Positions 45,755 through 56,971 of a DNA stretch of 64,000 nucleotides are shown here, piece after piece. The DNA comes from Galerina marginata (taxonomy: Eukaryota > Basidiomycota > Agaricomycetes > Agaricales > Galerinaceae): positions 372,001 through 436,000 of the forward strand of contig JAECYW010000032.1 in assembly GCA_023014335.1 (NCBI GenBank), given 5' to 3'. Numbering within the stretch: position 1 is the stretch's first letter; the number at the start of each line of letters is the position of its first letter. The notes below the pieces were generated by a model. The model saw only the letters and a program-made list of their open reading frames with translations, searched no databases and was not told the DNA's origin. A program made the position numbers and the translations under genes.

Positions 45755-48700
45755 TTAAGTACAAACGACAATGCCAATAATCACCGAAAAATACACCGTT
45801 AGGAACTGAAGCACCGCTGCGATAAACCTAGGTCCGAAAACCTTCCATACCATTGGGTTTTGGCGGGAGATTACACTGCCAGCTGCAGCGCCAAAGACAA
45901 GAGCGAGGGAATACAACGTTACAGCCAAGGCGGCGAGCATGGTCTCACGTTTAATCCACTCCTCCTCTATGCCCGACTTATCTGTCAAGTCTGTACGTTG
46001 GCCTTGGTTTGGGGGTATACAAGTGTACGGCCGTTTCCAGAAGACGGAGAGTGGCGCAGCAAGTCCAAATAGAAACATTGGTCCCGAGGAATTCAGAACA
46101 AGGCATATGAACGACCACGGATAACTGACATCCGCAGAGAGAACGAATGCCGCCTTTAACTGTATTGACGAGATAGTCGTTTGGTGGCCTGTGGTGTAAA
46201 GCGCATGGAAACCTAAAAGTGCGATGGGTATAACAGCCTTAAAGGTGGTGTACGTGGATTTGATGGGGATGGGGGAGGTGTTAAGTGACGAGGAAAGTGA
46301 CGCCTGGAGATGCCGAGCCTCGCTCACTTTGAGTTGAAGGTTAAAGAACGAAAGCAGTGAAATTAGGGAAAGTGCTAATACTACCTGCCCTGTCAGCTGC
46401 ATGGACATGTACACCAGCCCAAAAAATAAATTCCAACAAAAAAGGTATGATGTGCCAATGGAATCGGTACCATGTCTGTGTCGCACCATTCGGCTTTGAG
46501 CCTGAGTTTCTTCTTCCTTCCCAATAAACCCAGTGGACGGCCGAGTTTGAGCGTCTAGGTAGGACCAATAAACGCCACCCCCGAGGCATATCCACAGGAA
46601 CGCCGCTCTCCCGATCCAAGACCGCGCTTCACGCATAGCGGCTGACCAACCATTGCCCAACACCAACGCCGAATCTGCCCATTCAATTACCCAACCTACT
46701 GCGCCAGCAATGAGCGCTGGCCCAAGAAACACGAAATGGCGTATTTTCGCCATACTCGGATGTGCACCAGGGACCTTCAAGAACTGAGTAGCCACCCACG
46801 GAATAAGCACAGCTACTGGTACGGCGAGGTAGCGCATAATTACAGGCGACAGCTGCTGTGAGGCCGACACAAAAAATGTGACATCGCAAAACGGGTATTG
46901 TTCCTCCCTACACACAGTACTGAATGCCATAAGCCTAACGCATACGGTGAAGAGGAGCGAGTACCCAAGGATTTGATTTCGTAGGTGTTTGTTTGGAGTG
47001 GAGAAGCCAGTAAATAGATATGGTGCGATAGAAGTGATCAAAAGGATGAGGACAAGACGATCTTCCCAGATCGTGAATGACTTTGAGAGGAGAGAGACGG
47101 AGTGTAGGAAAGGGATTACAGAAGGAGGTTTGAGGCTATCAGTGGCAATTACTGGGAGAGAGGATATAATTATGGAACCAGAGGATAATATGGCAGCGAA
47201 GAGTAAGCCTTTATCGAAGATGTTGAACCCAGGCATGAAGTCACCGAAATAAGAACAAACCGCAAGACCGACAAATACACCTCCGCCGGCTCCGCGTAAA
47301 GCTAGCATCAGCACTTGCTTCATCCAGGCGTCGACTGGGCTCTTCGAATCTGCAAGCCTGGCATAGATCGTCCATGACGCGCATAAGCTAGTGCCCATTG
47401 CCAATAGGCCTAAGCCCATCACGAGAGGATTAAATTGGGTCCACACTGCGCGACAAGTTGCCAGCGCTAGGCGGTTAAAGTCGTTGAAGTCGATGAATGT
47501 CAGTGAACGTGGGTCTGTTGATATTGTTGCCGTATGAATTTCCCGAAATGCTGTTTGTAAATTCGGCCAGGCTTCATCGAGCTCGCCTCCAGCTCTCGGA
47601 CTGGAGCGGTAGGTCTCAAGGTATTCCTGAATTTGCTCGATGTTAGCTTGAAGCGCCATATTAAGGACCCTTTCCCCGTCCCTTGAGGTGCGCCAAAAGA
47701 GTTCAGGAATAACGGAGCCGAGATTGCTGTAAGGAATCGGCACCCCAAGGAGCAGAGAGAGTGTGGGCAGAATATCGATCTGTTGCACTGATCGATAAGG
47801 GACCTCGGAGCCTGGAAAACTCGCAAATTGTAGCAGCGCAGGAGGCGGATTGGACGATGAGTCGCTCAATGGTGAGCTGTGACTGTATACCCACATCGCA
47901 GAAGACGTTTCGAGGATACTGTCTCCTCCATGGTTTCCAGATCGGTCCATGCCATGATCACCCAAAACGACGAGTAGCGTATCCTCCTCGAGCCGCTGAA
48001 CTATCTGAGTAAGAACTTCGTTCATTTGCTCCAATTTGGCTTTCATGCGTTGGTGATCTGAACCTACTCGATGGCCTGCATGATCAACGCCAAGGAAATG
48101 TCCGATAAGCAAGTCAAACGGGTGCGATGGGTCGCTTAAAAGTGGGAAGAGGTGTTCGATGATACCATTATCGACGGTATGGAGGTCATCGGCATTGAAA
48201 GGGTCGTAAGCGAAGGTCATATTCGGTTCAAAGACATCGGGGAACACGGAAATCCAGGTATTGTCGCCCATGAACGCTAACTTTCTTTCAACAATCGTAA
48301 GTATCATGAAATACGAAAAACAAATCGAACCCACTTTCTTGCCAGCCCTTTTGAACTGGCTCAAGAAAGAATCCTCGGCGATAGGTGAGCCTCCAAAGCT
48401 GTTGACCACATCACCAAATGTTGGAAGCGAACCGGTCATAATGGACTTGATGCGCTGTTGCGTGATAGTCGGAGGATCGGCATACGCGTTGAAGATGAAA
48501 GAGCGTGTTGGGTACTTCGCCGTCAGCTCGGAAGGTAGTGTCAATATGCTGTGGTGGAAGGGAGACTGTGGTGTGGGTGGGTTGGGTGCGATGAAGTCGA
48601 AGCGCAAAGAGTCGATGATCAGCAAGATCGCCCGCTTATGAGTAGCCCGTACTCCACAGTTCGTCTTGACGCATGTCGATGTATTAGGGAACGCCAATCT

Positions 48701-48790
48701 TGGCTGGAAAAAGCCTTTACCAAAAAGATAGATTCCGACGCCATGAAGAAGAAAGAGCCAAAGGAGAAGGCCAAGACGTGAGGCCAACAT
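45755..48790 (-). CDS. GPI13: GPI ethanolamine phosphate transferase 3 (PIG-O/Gpi13)
   Basis: One minus-strand frame of 1011 codons from ATG at 48790. An N-terminal signal-anchor helix is followed by the luminal alkaline-phosphatase-like domain: IIDSLRFDF (metal-binding Asp about 60), MTGSLPTFGD with the probable nucleophile Thr, GHFLGVDHAGHRVG and VVLGDHGMDRSGNHGG. Then come many membrane helices to the C-terminus. These motifs fit Gpi13/PIG-O, which adds phosphoethanolamine to the third mannose of the GPI precursor in the ER. The frame probably contains one unspliced intron: bases 48334-48281 (GTGGGT...AAAG, 54 nt, no stop) separate AGKK from LAFMGD. Removing it gives the expected AGKK-LAFMGDNTW and a 993-residue protein. 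A housekeeping gene, nearly intron-free, in contrast to its neighbours. Confidence 0.95.
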   Translation of the reverse strand: MLASRLGLLLWLFLLHGVGIYLFGKGFFQPRLAFPNTSTCVKTNCGVRATHKRAILLIIDSLRFDFIAPNPPTPQSPFHHSILTLPSELTAKYPTRSFIFNAYADPPTITQQRIKSIMTGSLPTFGDVVNSFGGSPIAEDSFLSQFKRAGKKVGSICFSYFMILTIVERKLAFMGDNTWISVFPDVFEPNMTFAYDPFNADDLHTVDNGIIEHLFPLLSDPSHPFDLLIGHFLGVDHAGHRVGSDHQRMKAKLEQMNEVLTQIVQRLEEDTLLVVLGDHGMDRSGNHGGDSILETSSAMWVYSHSSPLSDSSSNPPPALLQFASFPGSEVPYRSVQQIDILPTLSLLLGVPIPYSNLGSVIPELFWRTSRDGERVLNMALQANIEQIQEYLETYRSSPRAGGELDEAWPNLQTAFREIHTATISTDPRSLTFIDFNDFNRLALATCRAVWTQFNPLVMGLGLLAMGTSLCASWTIYARLADSKSPVDAWMKQVLMLALRGAGGGVFVGLAVCSYFGDFMPGFNIFDKGLLFAAILSSGSIIISSLPVIATDSLKPPSVIPFLHSVSLLSKSFTIWEDRLVLILLITSIAPYLFTGFSTPNKHLRNQILGYSLLFTVCVRLMAFSTVCREEQYPFCDVTFFVSASQQLSPVIMRYLAVPVAVLIPWVATQFLKVPGAHPSMAKIRHFVFLGPALIAGAVGWVIEWADSALVLGNGWSAAMREARSWIGRAAFLWICLGGGVYWSYLDAQTRPSTGFIGKEEETQAQSRMVRHRHGTDSIGTSYLFCWNLFFGLVYMSMQLTGQVVLALSLISLLSFFNLQLKVSEARHLQASLSSSLNTSPIPIKSTYTTFKAVIPIALLGFHALYTTGHQTTISSIQLKAAFVLSADVSYPWSFICLVLNSSGPMFLFGLAAPLSVFWKRPYTCIPPNQGQRTDLTDKSGIEEEWIKRETMLAALAVTLYSLALVFGAAAGSVISRQNPMVWKVFGPRFIAAVLQFLTVYFSVIIGIVVCT

Positions 48791-51114
48791 GAAACAGAGA
48801 GGGTACGATGGTGCTAGCCGAGGTCCTCAGTAAAATTATGAAATTACGCCGCTCACACGCCTACGATTTCGTGTCAATTGAGGGCGATGTCATTGGAATG
48901 ATGAAGGCGCGGACGGGCAGAATAGGTTTGAGGAAGAGAGACTCGGAGCACCATGAATAAATTCAGATATCAGCCGCCAATGCAATAATAGCATCTTCTC
49001 AGGCCAGATGATCGGTACGAACCAAAGGTTTACCCGTAGGGGAAGATCCTTGGGATTCAATCTGATAACGAGTCAATGAAGCTCATTTCCGAAACACTTC
49101 AGCTTATAAATTTGAACAATCCAGAAAATCACTCACGAGGTCGATATTCGGGCATCTGTCTAATTTGTCCTCTCCATGCCGGTTTTCAGGAGCATGCGGC
49201 GCGCTGGAAGTCATCAAGAGGACAGAAAGATACTGAACAGACTGACATGGACGGAAACAAATAGCTCCTACTTGGCAGGGGTGATGCCTGTTTATCGCAA
49301 GTTTATCGTTTCTTCTGAAAAGCAGGAAGTCATTCCCGCGGACTTTGGTGAATCGTTCAAATAGGAAGTCGCTATCAGAGGCGATTCCTCGAAGATCTGA
49401 AGGCTACATAGCTGATGATTTCATTAACGACCTGTGTCATGGGGAGTATGTGTTCTGAGAGTGAATGGGTCGTTTATGAACCACACTTACCCACAGGCGG
49501 CAGTATATTCATCCTGGAACTGAAAATAAATTCTAAGCAGCCGGAGATGACACGAGTACGAGAATCCAAAGATGTGTGGGACGAAGCATCTGAGGCTGGG
49601 GTTAAGATGGGATAGTAATTCAAATACCATGTTCCGAACAAACGTTGCTGGTACCCATAATTCATGAGGATGTAAGAACATGGGGACAAAGATATCGGGG
49701 CTCACCTTGAAATCGTGAGATCATCAGCTCACATTACATCCTTAGAGGGTGGATGAGGTATAGGAAAACGTGGAAAGTCAGCCGCAAGCGGTTTCGTTTC
49801 CGATTGGACATTATAATATACGGAAAATAGAGCCGGATGGGGTGGCGAACTTGACAAGATTGGGCTCACGACGAGAATTCAGACATGGCGGAGACAGGCC
49901 GAGATCGACTTACACGACGGATGACTGAAGTATAATCGACGTGGCTTGAGATGGCAAATCCAGTAAATTGAATGCATGGTGGCGACGAGGACATTGTGTA
50001 TGAATTATAGATATTAAAAGCGACCAGAAGACATCATAAGGTCGATGTAGAGGAGGAGACATCCCGGAATACATGAGCCTGGCGTTTTAGATTACCATAA
50101 ATAAAAACGGACGCTTCTGGACGCAATACAAATAGACCCTGGAGGCCGGTGTCAGTCGACTTTATAAACCTAGGACTATGAACAAAGTAAAATTTCAACG
50201 TACTGAGAAGTAGGTTCTGGACTCCAACTCGACTTCGAAATGTTTGTCAAGCCGAAACAGTTTGATTGCAGTCGATGGGCTATTGAGACATTCAGGATAA
50301 GTGTCACCGTCTTGTACCACACGATGCAAAACGCCCAACGAAGAAGAGCAACGTGCTGCAAAAAACTCAGTAAGTAAAAACTCAGTATTGGCAAAAACAG
50401 TAGCAGAACTAGCGCACCTGAAGGACATCGAAGACAATCCGTCACCACAAGTTCGACTGGGACCCGAGAAAAGACAGGCCATTAAGACGGGAAGCACGTC
50501 GACATTTGCAGCACTCCAGAACGGAGGAAAGAAGCGATTCTACGACCATGCAATTCCGGAGTAATATGTTTAAAGCAACTGACTACCGAAATTCGATCAC
50601 CGGAAGGAAGGAAGGATGTATATAATACTGACCTGGTATCGTCCTCTCAAAACTGCGCGAAATTTCAAGGTCACACAAATGAGATCTCACGAGATACGAT
50701 GGTACGTCCATGAGTGGCGAGCATGCGTAGAAAGAATGACGCTGGAGGATGACACGTAAGTTTATGAAAATCCGCCAGTTAAAACCCTCATATCGAGCAA
50801 TTCACGACATACACTTCAGAGATAGAATGCCTGGTCAGAAATTAGCGCGTGAGTATCTTCATGTGTAGACATATAGTTGAGGCCTGAGGCCTGAGGGCTA
50901 AGGGCATAGGCCGTTGGTTGGCGAAACTCTGGGGGGGAGGGAAAGTGATGAAACGAAAAACGAAAAACGAACCACAACATGACATGTAATTATATTCCCG
51001 CGCCTGGACCAGGCACCCAATTAAGCGATGATGAAATCGGTTATCCTGCACAGTCCTCGTAGATTACTATGTACTACTTATCGTAGCTCAGATTCTCTGG
51101 AATTTATCGTCAAA
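48791..51114. other. intergenic between GPI13 and the adenylation-domain gene
   Basis: Only short ORFs, mostly with non-ATG starts. Purine-rich on the plus strand, similar in look to 38.5-40.7 kb. No family motif, RNA gene or clear repeat. The GPI13 promoter must lie just to the right of 48790. Confidence 0.45.
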
Positions 51115-53470
51115 TCAAACTAAATTTCGTATTTCCGCTTGGTATGTGGCCATGACCTCTTTCCTGCGAGGTAAGCCTTTTTCGCCATACGTAAAAGGTT
51201 TGGCAGGCGACGCAATTAAAACTCGCTGTAAGAGAAATATTACTGGCGATAATACTATAAAACAGAAGTCGACTCTTACCTCTCTCGTTAATTTCCCCGC
51301 ATCCGGGGCAATGTCGTTGTAACGCTCAAAGGTAGGCCTATGTGTTTAGGATCTAGGTATCGCGTAAAACGTGACGGAGGTAAAGGCCTACCAGATTCTA
51401 TCTCTATATGAATTAACTTCCTCTGCGTTCGAGAGATCGGCATAAGCTTTAGTCGGTTCGATTACCGCTCCAAAAAGTACTAAGTCGTCCACCGGGAGGC
51501 GGAGTATAACTGCCCCAGCAATTAATGGGTCCATCATTAGAACCCGGGCTAAATTTCAATATAAACAAGGAACAGAGGCAGTTATTACCCACTTACCCAG
51601 CGCCACAACGTTGATCTGTAAACCTTTAAACATAGATCTCGTTCATAAGAGAAGTGGGTCTTACCTTAGGACCTGGACCAATGGATTCTTGATCCGCGAT
51701 TCGACAAACGTACCTCCAGAAACCCGGTAATGTTGGGTGTGGCTCAAGTAAATCCCCGGTAAAAAAGGCAGGAACATTGTCGAACTCTCCATTGGCTCTC
51801 GTCGGCTTATGCATTGGGCTAGTCTATAATTTAATATGTTGACGCTTGCTCTGTGATAAACAGCAGATAAAGGTACCTTTAAAATAAGTTCTACCGTATG
51901 TTCGCCGGGTTCCTCTCGAAACACCGGATGGACAAGGGAATAGAATGAAAACCATTCCCAATTCATTCCCATCTCTCCTGTGAGTACTTCAAATAACGTA
52001 TCAGTTAACGCGTAAAAAACGCGTACCAGGAAACACTGCGTTCAGCAGACCACCTTCGGATCTATATAATTGTCAGTAATTGATGGAAATTCTTTATTTT
52101 GAAAGGCGTACGAGCCAAAGAGGGTAAAAAGATTTACGCCGCTTTCTGCGAGTTTGTCACCTACAAACTTTGGAAGAGGTCCGCCCCCGAACATCTAGGA
52201 CAAAAATTCAAGCTGAGAGTGGTTTAAAAATTGTCGGAATATCTTACGACTCCTTCAAGTTTCGCAAGCGTTTGAACTTTATCGGGATCCTGCCACCAAA
52301 GCTGTCAAAATTGTAAGCCCAAAACGCCTTGAGTAGTACGAATCGGTGGAGCGTACGCTTAGGAATGGCTGGAGAATAAAGCCATAGGTAGATCCTGTAG
52401 CGATCATGCTTTTCCAAACATTATGCGGATTAGGTAGACTCGGCGGTGATGCCGGTTGGAGTCCAGAAATAACAAGTCCACTGGATGCCTGCGGAATGTA
52501 AGTTTGGAGCTGTTTAAAAACGAAATGAAACGTACAGTAAACAGTGCTTGCATCACTCCTGATGCGCCAGCCATAGGAATTGAAGGTGTAGACAGTATTT
52601 GACCGCAGATGTCACGTTCGCCGTACCCTGGGTTGATTGTTGACCTTCAGTTATTTTATTTTCAAATGGCGTACGTACATGGTTGCCATAGTGCAGTGTG
52701 AACCATCTTATGAGTCCAGGGGTTCAGTTCCGGTAGGGCTGTTGATCCTGATGCGAGCAGTTACCACAAATGGGGAGGCGAGTGATGAGGGACAAACCTG
52801 AAGAGTGAAGCACGATACACAGAGAGTCTAAATCGTAAGACACGGTCGGAGGCGCTTCGACTAAATTCGCCTCTGCGAAAAGCGTCGTCCAAGGAGGAAT
52901 ATGAGATACCGTGACATCAATAGTTGGATCGTCGCAGGCCCTCTGAAGTCGTTCATTTAATTCTTTGTCATCTTGGTTGATAAGAATGTGAGATACGCCA
53001 CTCTTAACAATAAGATGGTGCAGTGCGACATGAGGTAGGCGATTAGATATGAGGAAGATCGGAAACCCAGCGCGTAATATGCCAACGAGCGCGAGGATAT
53101 AGGTTAATGTATCTGAAATATGAGGAATCTCGGTTAAGATGCGTCGGCGAAGAAGCGAGTAGGGTCTACCTGACGATGAGTATAACCCCACTAATGGCTT
53201 CGGAACGGCATCCTTCCTAGTGGCCAGACTTGTCGAAATCGAGTTTGCAATGCGGTGAATAGCGAGAACGACATCTCCCCATAGCAAATGCTTATTCTCA
53301 TTTGTGGCCTCGTCGTAGTACACGAAAAAAGGGTGATTCTTGCTATGTCTGGAATGCCAGTCATAAACATCCGGAACGCTGAGGAAGTTGTTTATCGGCG
53401 GCGGCTTAAACGTCTTGCTATTGACACCCTGAGCGGAGGTCGGGTATGGCATATCTAGGAGTGGGCCCAT
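51115..53470 (-). CDS. stand-alone adenylation-domain protein (ANL superfamily), related to basidiomycete adenylate-forming reductases
   Basis: Fourteen exons join in phase to 561 residues: 53470-53170, 53112-52798, 52747-52679, 52627-52536, 52488-52357, 52301-52248, 52194-52112, 52061-52027, 51977-51877, 51823-51665, 51615-51597, 51548-51392, 51337-51280 and 51225-51115. Order of features: FLSVPDVYDWHSRH entry, LHSSGSTALPELNPWTHK (core A3, 204-208), PWYGERDICG, GVMFGGGPL, LFGSSEGGLLNAVFP (A5), MNWEWFSF, TGDLLEPHP (A7 Asp about 418), and AKPFTYGEKGLPRR with the A10 Lys at about 541. The enzyme should activate a carboxylic acid, aryl or fatty, as acyl-AMP. It ends right after A10: no thiolation or reductase domain follows. 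The A8 hinge is odd: WRYVCRIADQESIGPGPK where relatives have GR-DDQI-GEKTNPGPLE, so the loop is shortened. It may be altered or inactive. Confidence 0.88.
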
Positions 53471-54046
53471 GATGAAAGAAAGCCGCTGTTACCGCGATCT
53501 CGGGGGAGCGGCCTCAACGTTCAAGCTTCACTCAAGTTACTTCTAAGAGTCACCAGTTTTTCGGTAACCTGCGGTTTGACGTGTGGGAATAGATTTGCTA
53601 TGGGCGCTTCTCGTGGTACAGTTATGCCCAACTCGTCCTTCCGGTTTCAAGTTTTTATTAAACGGAAGCCAGCAACATCTCTGGGAATCATCCCGAAATA
53701 TTATCGGAACGGCTTCGGGTGCAACGGCGTGTACTAAGATTAAGGCATGTGGTTTTCCGGCAATACATGGTACCGACCCCAAGGCATCCTCGGAATTTGT
53801 TTCTATATAAATCTGTCGAGCGGTACAGGTCTAGAAAGAGCACAGTAAGAATTGACGATGCCTCTTTGACTTATCTGAGAGGATTCCCCAACGAGAAAGC
53901 AATTCATCGGAGCTTCCGTGTTTAGCACACTCATAGACGTTCCATTTGGGACACTGCTCGACATCGGGCGCTGTTCGCAAGCAACACAGGTTTTAATAAA
54001 TATATTTCGACTATTCCTTGTAATTCTACCCCCTGACAAACACATT
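53471..54046. other. short gap between two minus-strand genes
   Basis: About 0.58 kb holding the adenylation-gene promoter and the P450 3' flank. Short ORFs on both strands without motifs. Nothing else seen. Confidence 0.5.
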
Positions 54047-56168
54047 TTACACCCAGCTCGCAACTGCGTCTGCAATTAAATCCTCCGAGTTTGAAAAACG
54101 AGGAAGAATTCTACACTGAAAGGGAAGCGGGTGGCTTTATAATTTCAGTCGCCAATTATATAAAATGTAGAACATTGTAAAAAGACATACCTTACTGCGC
54201 CTGAGGTGTATTCCGCCGATGGTATTATGGGTTTCCCGCCCTCATCCAGTTCCGGTAGAATCTCGAGAGTTGCCAATGTTGTGGCTATCACAACCCAGAG
54301 AAGGTTGTTGACGAGGTATACACCTGGGCAGCTTCTGGGGCGAGGGTGAGGTTTAATGAGAAGAAATGCGACAAATCTCACCTCCTTCCAAAACCAAAGA
54401 CCATTGTACGAGGATCTGGAACACCCTGGGAAAGGAAACGGTCTGGGTCGAATTGTTCCGGATTTTCATAAATATCTAGCTAGTGTCAGTATGGAAGATT
54501 TCGGCTGGTTAAAACCAACCTTCATCGTGAGTGAACGCCCTAAGATATGGTCAGTAATTCCCAATATATTATTCTGCGACTCCCTGCCGGTTTACCAAGC
54601 ATTAGCCATTACCACAGATCCGGCTGGAATCGTAATTCCATTGTATACGTCGTCTACAAGTGTGCTGTGTGCAGCTGTAATAACAAATCTTAGACCCATT
54701 ACAATAAGGAAGAAAAATCTTACCGAGCGGAGCTACAGGTCTCCACCTTAATACCTCCTGAAGAATACACTCGATGTATGGCAGACAGGCTTTATCGGTC
54801 ATCCTTGGGAGACGGCCTTCACTGCGAATAATTTCTAACTCCTTCTGAGCCTTTTTTTGAACATCGGGATGGAGAAGCATGCATAGGAAAAACGACATAA
54901 TAATCGCAACTGTCTAAAATGAATTCAGTAAGCATTCGAGATCACAAAAATGGATAGTTCCAGATTACACTATGAGAGCCCCCTAGGAAACGAACCATTC
55001 GTAAATATGAAGATATGAAGACGCATAGTCACTTACCTGCATAAAGCCCTCCAGCCGTCCACATTAAGAGGTCCTTCTCCTCCTCGGTAGTATCCATCAG
55101 CCGATTTTCGAGGTTTCGCGATACAAGAGACGGCTGGGCGTAACCGTCTTTCTGGAACGTAGTTCAACTCGGAGTATAACTGTTAGCCAGTGTGGAAACT
55201 TACCAGCTGATTTACAACCATTAAATATGGCTCAATCATGAGCCTATTCAAAAGTTCGCGACAGATCTTGGCCTCTAGTTTGAAGTGAGCACCGGGAAAC
55301 CACTCGGGTAAATAAAGCACTGGTCGAAAATTAGGACTCATTTCAGAAATGGGATTAAGTTTACCAACGAATAGGCAATGAATCGACCAAAAAGTTGTTT
55401 GGTGTTATAACTTTTTCCACATAACTCATGACTTGTTCGGCCAAGGAGACGAAAGGATCGTTCGGACCATTAACCTTATACCCATGAGAGATCATGAGAA
55501 TTACAGAGGCAGCGAGCCTAAGGGCTGTTTAGAACATATTCACAGAAACGAGGTGGGACTAACCTCTGCGAATCCCCGTGAAGTGTCCTGGGTGATCGTA
55601 GAATTCTGTCGACAAAATTTTGAACTTCCCGTTCTTGTAGCTCTTTGTATTGAGAAACAGCGCTTTGACTAATTTCCGCATGCATTAATTTTCTAGTCTT
55701 GCGGACGACCTCGCCATATTTGTGGAAGAGTAGAGCCTTCCCGAAACCACACCTTGGGGTACCGATGGATAAGCGCATATCAGATAAGTACAGCAGTTGC
55801 TCACAAGTTCGCCATTTGTCTTTGAGGTCGTTCTGAATATATTGCCGATCGCTTCTCAAACAGCTCAACTGCGACGGCCCTAGAATTTAGCACAAACAGC
55901 CGCCTCCCGAAAATCTTCAAAGGTATAATATCACCTGTGAAGTCTCCATCATCAAAAGACGCCAAAAGCAAATATAAAGTACAATCAGACCATACGATTT
56001 CTTCCATTCCGCAAAGCGAACCCATGGGTGGCTAACAGGCACCTGTAGAAGATTACCGATGATGGGTAAACACGGCGGACCCTTCACATTGGGTGGGGGA
56101 CGAAAAATCAAGCGCAAGAGACACAACGTCGTAGCAGATATAACAACCCAAATGAATGTGGTGTACAT
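54047..56168 (-). CDS. cytochrome P450 monooxygenase (CYP2-clan-like basidiomycete type)
   Basis: Thirteen exons join in phase to 501 residues: 56168-55991, 55934-55805, 55752-55564, 55517-55369, 55319-55204, 55151-55037, 54982-54969, 54913-54724, 54674-54596, 54539-54520, 54475-54382, 54334-54191 and 54134-54047. An N-terminal anchor (WVVISATTLCLLRLIF) precedes PPPNVKGPPCLPIIGNL. Then come the SAIYSERP region, LPEWFPGAHFK, EVLR (ExxR), VAPLAAHSTLVDDVYNG, WAFTHDEDIYENPEQFDPDRF, the haem loop FGFGRRSCPG with Cys about 427, and HPLPFQCRI near the end. The I-helix motif reads AGGSHSTV (292-299): a His stands where the proton-relay acid (D/E) is expected. Two exons are tiny (14 and 20 nt). Probably ER-bound; substrate unknown. 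Divergent from the DUF6534 gene with 0.8 kb between. Confidence 0.93.
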
Positions 56169-56971
56169 TATTGGTGGTTGATGGGCTGCGAAGGTACAGC
56201 GTCTGGATTGGACCGAATATCGCCCTGTCGCGAGGCGTGAGATTTGTTCAAAACAAATAAACTCTCTGGACCAGTCGTCCCGAACCGTGGAGATAGGTTT
56301 AAATTAGGTAGCTAAGAAAAACACCGCTGTTTGGGTTTGGGCTTGAAACTTCTAAGTTCTACATGATTGGTTCCTGCATTGCACAAGGGCAGAAGCAATG
56401 AGAAACTTCGCTCCAGCTTGTATAGATGGTTCGCAAGCGCAGCCGCCTATGCCGCTCAGCTTTTCAGCTTCCCTGTTATCAGATATTTGGGTACCGTGCG
56501 TCGAAACACTGATCACTCGCACGAGAACCGTGTGAAGACCTACCAGTGCGCTGGTAAATTAAATATAGCACAAGTAATTTACCGCCCAGAACAGATCTGT
56601 TCGTGTGTGCCAGGCTGCCAGCTGACAACTGACCAGTAGCGCCTGTCGGTTTGAGGAACGTGCGTCCAACCTGGAATTGTCGTTGCATAGATTAACCGAG
56701 AGCGCCGTCAGAAGAGTAACCGATCAGAGTATGCCTTAGATAGCTTGAGACTCGAGATCGCAAAACTCCAGTTGAACAGTTCCGATTACAATGATCAAAA
56801 GATTCAAAACGCATGTCCCCGACACGGCCATTAATAGCCAAGAATTTGTATTCGAACTCTGCCATACGCTGGCAGGATAAAACGGCACTTGAAAGGTATG
56901 ATCAACCTAGGAATTGGACATACCAACTTGCTTCCTTGTCACTTCATCGACTATCCTCTCACTGATCCAAA
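56169..56971. other. divergent intergenic region, P450 and DUF6534 gene
   Basis: An 0.8-kb spacer between two divergent starts, likely a shared regulatory region. A plus-strand ORF at 56367-56639 has no recognisable motif. Sequence near 56645-56715 faintly resembles the thioesterase-like gene 3' end (TAACCGAG word), too weak to call. Confidence 0.5.
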
